Shown here piece after piece: positions 61,082 through 64,000 of a stretch of 64,000 nucleotides of DNA. The first letter of the stretch is position 1. Every line of letters starts with the position of its first letter. The notes beneath the pieces were generated by a model, which saw only the letters and a list, made by a program, of their open reading frames with translations, was not told where the DNA came from and searched no databases. The DNA lies in contig NZ_JACHWH010000002.1 in NCBI RefSeq assembly GCF_014191255.1, positions 248,001 through 312,000 on the forward strand, given 5' to 3'. The DNA comes from Amycolatopsis bartoniae. GTDB taxonomy: Bacteria; Actinomycetota; Actinomycetes; Mycobacteriales; Pseudonocardiaceae. A program made the position numbers and the translations under genes.

Positions 61082-61354
61082 TCAAAAGTCCGTCGGCCGT
61101 ACGAAGCGGATGTCCGCCGCCAGATCGGCTGCCCTGGCGACGGCCGTATCGGAGAGCGACGTGGATTTCGGGGTCAGTTCCGTGATCAGGTCCCGCAGCG
61201 CCGCGCCGAGCCGTTCCACCGCCGCGCCGACCCCCCGTCGGCACGGGTCGTGGTCCAGTGGCGCGTCGTCCGGGCGCAACGCCGCCGCGACTGCCGCAGC
61301 CAGTTCCTCGGCCGCGGTGGACGCAAGACACGGCCTGTCCGCTGTCATGCTCAT
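61082..61354 (-). CDS. Small hypothetical protein
   Basis: 90 aa behind a GGGAGGG site. Mostly helical and Ala-rich (AAEELAAAVAAALRPDDAPL, VGAAVERLGAALRDLITELT), ending AADIRFVRPTDF. I do not recognise a family. It sits upstream of the universal stress gene on the same strand but 314 bp away, so it is probably a separate unit. Codon bias and the good ribosome site support it as a gene. Confidence 0.6.
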   Translation of the reverse strand: MSMTADRPCLASTAAEELAAAVAAALRPDDAPLDHDPCRRGVGAAVERLGAALRDLITELTPKSTSLSDTAVARAADLAADIRFVRPTDF

Positions 61355-61477
61355 GGTTCCCTCCCCACCTTCCGGCTTTTTCCGATGTTCTTCTGCTGCC
61401 CGGAATCGGGAACGGTGAAACCCTTGCGCTTCCGCGGCACGAGATAGTGTGTCCCTGACGACTACGGAGGGTCAGCG

Positions 61478-62371
61478 ATGAGTGACTTCCTGAGCAGGGG
61501 CAACGCCGGGCCCACCCGGCTGCGGGAACTGCTCGCGGGCAGCGAACCCGTGCTGGCGCCGGGAGCGTACGACGCGCTGAGCGCCCGCCTGGCCGAGGAA
61601 GCCGGGTTCCAGACCGTCTACATGACCGGCTTCGGCGTCACCGCCTCGCTCCTCGGCCGCCCCGACGTCGGGCTCCTGACGATGACCGAAATGGTCGACA
61701 CGGCCCGCCGCATCACCTCCGCGGTCGACGTACCGGTGCTCGCCGACGCCGATACGGGCTACGGCAATGCACTCAACGTGATCAGGACGGTGCAGGAGTA
61801 CGAGCGGGCCGGGGTCGCCGGGATCCATCTGGAGGACCAGATCTCGCCCAAGCGGTGCGGCCACATGACGGGCAAGCAGGTGGTCCCGGCGGACACCGCG
61901 GTGGACAAGATCCGGGCGGCGGTCGCGGCCCGGCGCGACCCGGACTTCGTGCTCGTCGCCCGGACGGACGCCCGCGCGGTGGAGGGCGTGGACGCGGCGA
62001 TCGAGCGGGCCCACCGGTATCGCGACGCGGGCGCCGACGCGTTGTTCGTCGAAGCGCTGGAGACGGAGGCGGAGATCGAGCGCGTGGCCACCGAGTTCGC
62101 GGGTTTCCCGTTGCTGTTCAACTGGGTCGAAGGCGGCAAGACCCCGCCGGTGGACCTGGAACACCTGCGGGAACTGGGCTTCCGGCTCGTCATCTGCCCG
62201 ATCTCGGGCCTCCTCGCGGCGACGCGCGCGCTGCGGAACGTCTACGGGCGCATCGCCGCGGACGGCACTCCCATCGAAGCGATGACGGACCTGCCGTCGT
62301 TCGGCGAGTTCACGGACCTCATCGGGCTACCCGAGGTGACGGAACTGGGCCAGCGCTTCGGCCTAGGCTGA
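61478..62371 (+). CDS. Isocitrate lyase/PEP mutase-family enzyme
   Basis: 297 aa behind GGAGGGTCAGCG. Metal-binding LADADTGYGN (Asp90, Asp92), GIHLEDQ and the active-site signature KRCGH at residues 125-129, all typical of methylisocitrate-lyase-like members. VARTDARAVEGVDAAIERAH and LFNWVEGGKTPP follow. It would cleave a 2-methylisocitrate-like or dimethylmalate-like acid in a TIM barrel, or act as a C-P mutase; the Cys in KRCGH favours a lyase. No propionate genes are adjacent. Confidence 0.88.
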   Translation: MSDFLSRGNAGPTRLRELLAGSEPVLAPGAYDALSARLAEEAGFQTVYMTGFGVTASLLGRPDVGLLTMTEMVDTARRITSAVDVPVLADADTGYGNALNVIRTVQEYERAGVAGIHLEDQISPKRCGHMTGKQVVPADTAVDKIRAAVAARRDPDFVLVARTDARAVEGVDAAIERAHRYRDAGADALFVEALETEAEIERVATEFAGFPLLFNWVEGGKTPPVDLEHLRELGFRLVICPISGLLAATRALRNVYGRIAADGTPIEAMTDLPSFGEFTDLIGLPEVTELGQRFGLG

Positions 62372-62380
62372 GCAACGGAA

Positions 62381-62928
62381 TCAACAGTTCGGGATGGCGC
62401 CGTTGTGATTCAGCGGCACGAGGTACCCCTGGTACATCCAGGCTCGATAGGGATCACCCGGGTCTGACGTGTGATACCCCTCAGATCTGAAACCACCGTG
62501 TTGACGACGACGTACGGCCAGGGGCCAGTTGCGGACGGAGGACTGTTGGTATTCTTCTTCAACTCTTCGATGAACTTGCCATCATCGGCCGCCGTAGAAC
62601 TGTCCAGTTGCTGCACCTCATTCTGCAATTGCGCAACACAGGATGCGCCCGCAGCAACTTGAGCACAAGGACTGCCCTGAATCTGCGGCCCCGACCCCTG
62701 GTTCACCTGATTACCTGCACCGGACACCTGTTGTTGCGACGCGGGTGCCGAGCTTCCGTTCTCACACGCGACGGCGACTCCTACCGCAACGACGAGGCCC
62801 CAACGATTCAACGTCAACTGCCGGAGCGACACGTTGCGTCCGGCCGCCGATGAACTTTCGCCAGACTTTGGAGATGCACTCGTGTTTTTGCCAGGAGACA
62901 CAATCCCTCCCCCACAGAAATTCGGCAT
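62381..62928 (-). pseudogene. Frameshifted secreted-protein gene
   Basis: The frame from 62928 reads a hydrophobic leader (LNRWGLVVAVGVAVACENGS), a Gln/Ser/Gly linker, AQVAAGASCVAQLQNEVQQL and GPWPYVVVNT, then loses sense and stops at 62410. Shifting by one base near 62493-62500 gives GGFRSEGYHTSDPGDPYRAW and MYQGYLVPLNHNGAIPNC, ending at 62381. One missing base in a C-rich run therefore breaks an otherwise coherent gene, by mutation or sequencing error. The region is less GC-rich than its surroundings, suggesting foreign origin. The 189 bp beyond it contain no gene. Confidence 0.6.
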
Positions 62929-63117
62929 GATCGTTGATCAATACATAGGGAAGGTTGGGACCCAACATAGCAGCAGTTCCTGAAACGCGCACTGGCCATT
63001 CTATAGCCAGAGCCCAGCACCCCGAGGTTGCCAAATTGACGCCTGGCCATCACGAGAGTAGACGACGGAGAACGTCCTCCTCAACGTGCGAGCACTGTCC
63101 ACAACGGACCAAAAGAC

Positions 63118-63552
63118 TCAAGCCGAGACCCGGGGTTCCGGAAAGTGCTGCCCGTCCGGCTCCGGGACCGCGCTGGGCAGCTGGACGCACGCCCACAGCG
63201 TGGTGCCCTCGTGCTCGTTCCCGATGCCCCAGTCGGCGGCGCACGCCTCCAGCACGCGGCGGCTCGTGCGCGAGCGGCTCGGCGAGAACGGCAGGCCCAG
63301 GTACGGCGAGTTCACCGCGATCCGCAGCGCGGGCCGGCGGTAGGAGCGGCTGACGCTCACGTCGACGGGCTGCGTGCCGTACTCGCAGCCCAGCGTGCCC
63401 AGCTCGTCGGCGACCAGCACGGCGTCGATCACGTCGTCCTGCGCGCAGTCGAGCAGGAGCAGCCGCACGACCTCTCTCAGCTTCCCCAGGTCCGCCAGTC
63501 CGCCGAGAACGAGCCGTTCCAGCCGCTCGCCGTGCTGCCGTGCCGCACCCAT
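63118..63552 (-). CDS. HATPase-type (RsbW/SpoIIAB-like) protein, probable anti-sigma factor
   Basis: 144 aa behind a GGAGG site. LREVVRLLLLDCAQDDVIDA and VLVADELGTLGCEYGTQPVD follow the N-box region (VxELxxNA) of HATPase_c_2 proteins, here with ELGTLGCEYG in place of ELVTNAVRHG. YRRPALRIAVNSPYLGLPFS and RRVLEACAADWGIGNEHEGT give the later sheet and lid. The changed N-box may reduce ATP binding. It is divergent from a STAS gene, a pairing typical of partner-switching sigma control. Confidence 0.8.
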   Translation of the reverse strand: MGAARQHGERLERLVLGGLADLGKLREVVRLLLLDCAQDDVIDAVLVADELGTLGCEYGTQPVDVSVSRSYRRPALRIAVNSPYLGLPFSPSRSRTSRRVLEACAADWGIGNEHEGTTLWACVQLPSAVPEPDGQHFPEPRVSA

Positions 63553-63594
63553 GGGGCCCCACCTCCGCCTGACCTGGCGTCTCGTCTGGACCGG

Positions 63595-63619
63595 ATACCC
63601 GGAAGGACGGGAGGGAAAC
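63595..63619 (-). promoter_or_regulatory. SigB/SigF-type promoter of the HATPase gene
   Basis: On the minus strand GTTT (63616-63619), 15-nt spacer, GGGTAT (63595-63600), about 42 bp before the ATG at 63552. Both boxes match the SigF/SigB consensus exactly. A sigma-regulatory gene under such a promoter fits autoregulation. Confidence 0.65.
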
Positions 63620-63776
63620 GCAGAGCGACCCCCGGCGCGCAAGACCCCGACCGGGCGACAGCGCTCCGCAGCGGGACGTTACTGTTAGCTCCGAGTCGTA
63701 CCGGGGACGCGCGTTTGCGGGTCCCAAGATCACGACTACGCTGCACTACCACGGTTGAGTCCACAGCCGTTCCGCA

Positions 63777-63797
63777 CGTCTTTCCGCGGGAAAGACG
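63777..63797. promoter_or_regulatory. Perfect inverted repeat upstream of the STAS gene
   Basis: CGTCTTTCC and GGAAAGACG flank GCG, a 9-bp-arm dyad about 100 bp before the STAS start. It may be an operator or a leader hairpin. Confidence 0.5.
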
Positions 63798-63895
63798 GGG
63801 GTCAGGCGTGGGTTCGAGCGTGTCTCGCGCTTGCGTTTCCTGGCCCGGTCCGACACCACGTGCGCCGCGAGGCGCCGGCACAGGGAGGTCTCCGC

Positions 63896-64000
63896 GTGAC
63901 GCCGCAGCCGCCTGTTCCCCACCCCGGTTCGCTCAGCCTGTCCACGCACTGGCCCGAGCCCGACGTCGTGGTGCTGTCGGTGGCCGGAGACCTGGACATG
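63896..64000 (+). CDS. STAS-domain protein, N-terminal part (runs off window)
   Basis: 35 codons from a GTG behind GGGAGG. A Pro-rich lead is followed by LSTHWPEPDVVVLSVAGDLD, the first strands of a STAS (anti-sigma factor antagonist) domain with the AGDLD turn. Opposite the HATPase-type gene it is probably the antagonist in a partner-switching pair. The phosphorylated Ser/Thr region lies outside the window. Confidence 0.75.
   Translation, partial: MTPQPPVPHPGSLSLSTHWPEPDVVVLSVAGDLDM

Larger units (their letters stand above)
63553..63895. other. 343-bp divergent intergenic region, no gene
   Basis: It holds the SigB-like promoter of the HATPase gene (63595-63619) and a perfect hairpin-forming repeat (63777-63797). 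No reading frame has coding character. Confidence 0.6.

Noticed and set aside
62762..63053. Two overlapping minus-strand frames with a fragment LGPNLPYVLIND resembling GPWPYVVVNT
   Set aside because: The similarity is very short; I could not support a second copy of the frameshifted gene.

Overview
The window is very GC-rich DNA with strong G/C bias at third codon positions, GTG starts, dense ATGA/GTGA start-stop overlaps and gene families typical of filamentous actinomycetes (P450 with ferredoxin, PucR- and LAL-type regulators, ECF42 sigma factor, F420-type LLM enzyme, SpoIIE/STAS-type sigma control). It looks like a chromosomal segment of a Pseudonocardiales member such as Amycolatopsis; the genus is an inference from gene content. 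About 68 genes or gene remnants are annotated. I saw no rRNA, tRNA or CRISPR array.

Layout. 1-3.6 kb: operon of a partial P450, TetR regulator, [3Fe-4S] ferredoxin, ferredoxin reductase and a complete P450, closed by an intrinsic terminator. 3.7-6.5 kb: a secreted GH78-like rhamnosidase and a decayed Vgb-like gene. 6.5-17.6 kb: a 10-gene minus-strand operon for sugar-acid catabolism. It holds mannonate dehydratase, KDG kinase, fructuronate reductase, KDPG aldolase, a gulonate/idonate-type dehydrogenase, three MFS carriers, a cyclase-family enzyme and a hydrolase, and faces a divergent FCD-type GntR regulator. 17.8-31 kb: a Tat-exported purple acid phosphatase, a duplicated PH-domain membrane protein pair with an inverted third remnant, a broken restriction-enzyme gene, a GlxA-type regulator facing an HD protein, an HxlR/SRPBCC/LLM operon facing a DHA2 efflux pump, a degenerate CoA transferase, a KTSC protein, a PAP2-lipid kinase fusion and an OFA-family carrier.

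31.4-33.2 kb: an IS110-family element with imperfect terminal inverted repeats, then a 150-bp inverted repeat. 33.2-37.4 kb: proline catabolism (putB, pruA) facing a PucR-type regulator across a perfect palindrome. 38-41.7 kb: CoA transferase, CitE-type lyase and MaoC-type hydratase, the same set as bacterial itaconate degradation, with a divergent GntR regulator. 41.7-49.2 kb: DUF202 pair, cutinase, two PucR-type regulators, a LAL-LuxR regulator and a hemerythrin, bracketed by two copies of a 164-bp dispersed repeat. 49.2-55.2 kb: small regulator/membrane protein operon facing a glyoxalase-fold protein, catalase-like and metallo-beta-lactamase proteins, an MFS carrier with a coupled 81-aa protein, and an ECF42 sigma factor with its DGPF partner. 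55.2-59.6 kb: enoyl-CoA hydratase and a three-subunit molybdenum hydroxylase. 59.7-64 kb: a universal stress protein with a large Gly/Ala insertion, an isocitrate-lyase-family enzyme, a frameshifted secreted-protein gene, a HATPase-type anti-sigma-like protein and the start of a STAS protein.

Cross-cutting signals are several SigB/SigF-like promoters (GTTT-N15/16-GGGTA or GNNT-N15-GGGTA), many inverted repeats in divergent promoters, four decaying genes and two kinds of intergenic repeat. All functional assignments come from reading motifs by eye; no database search was run.
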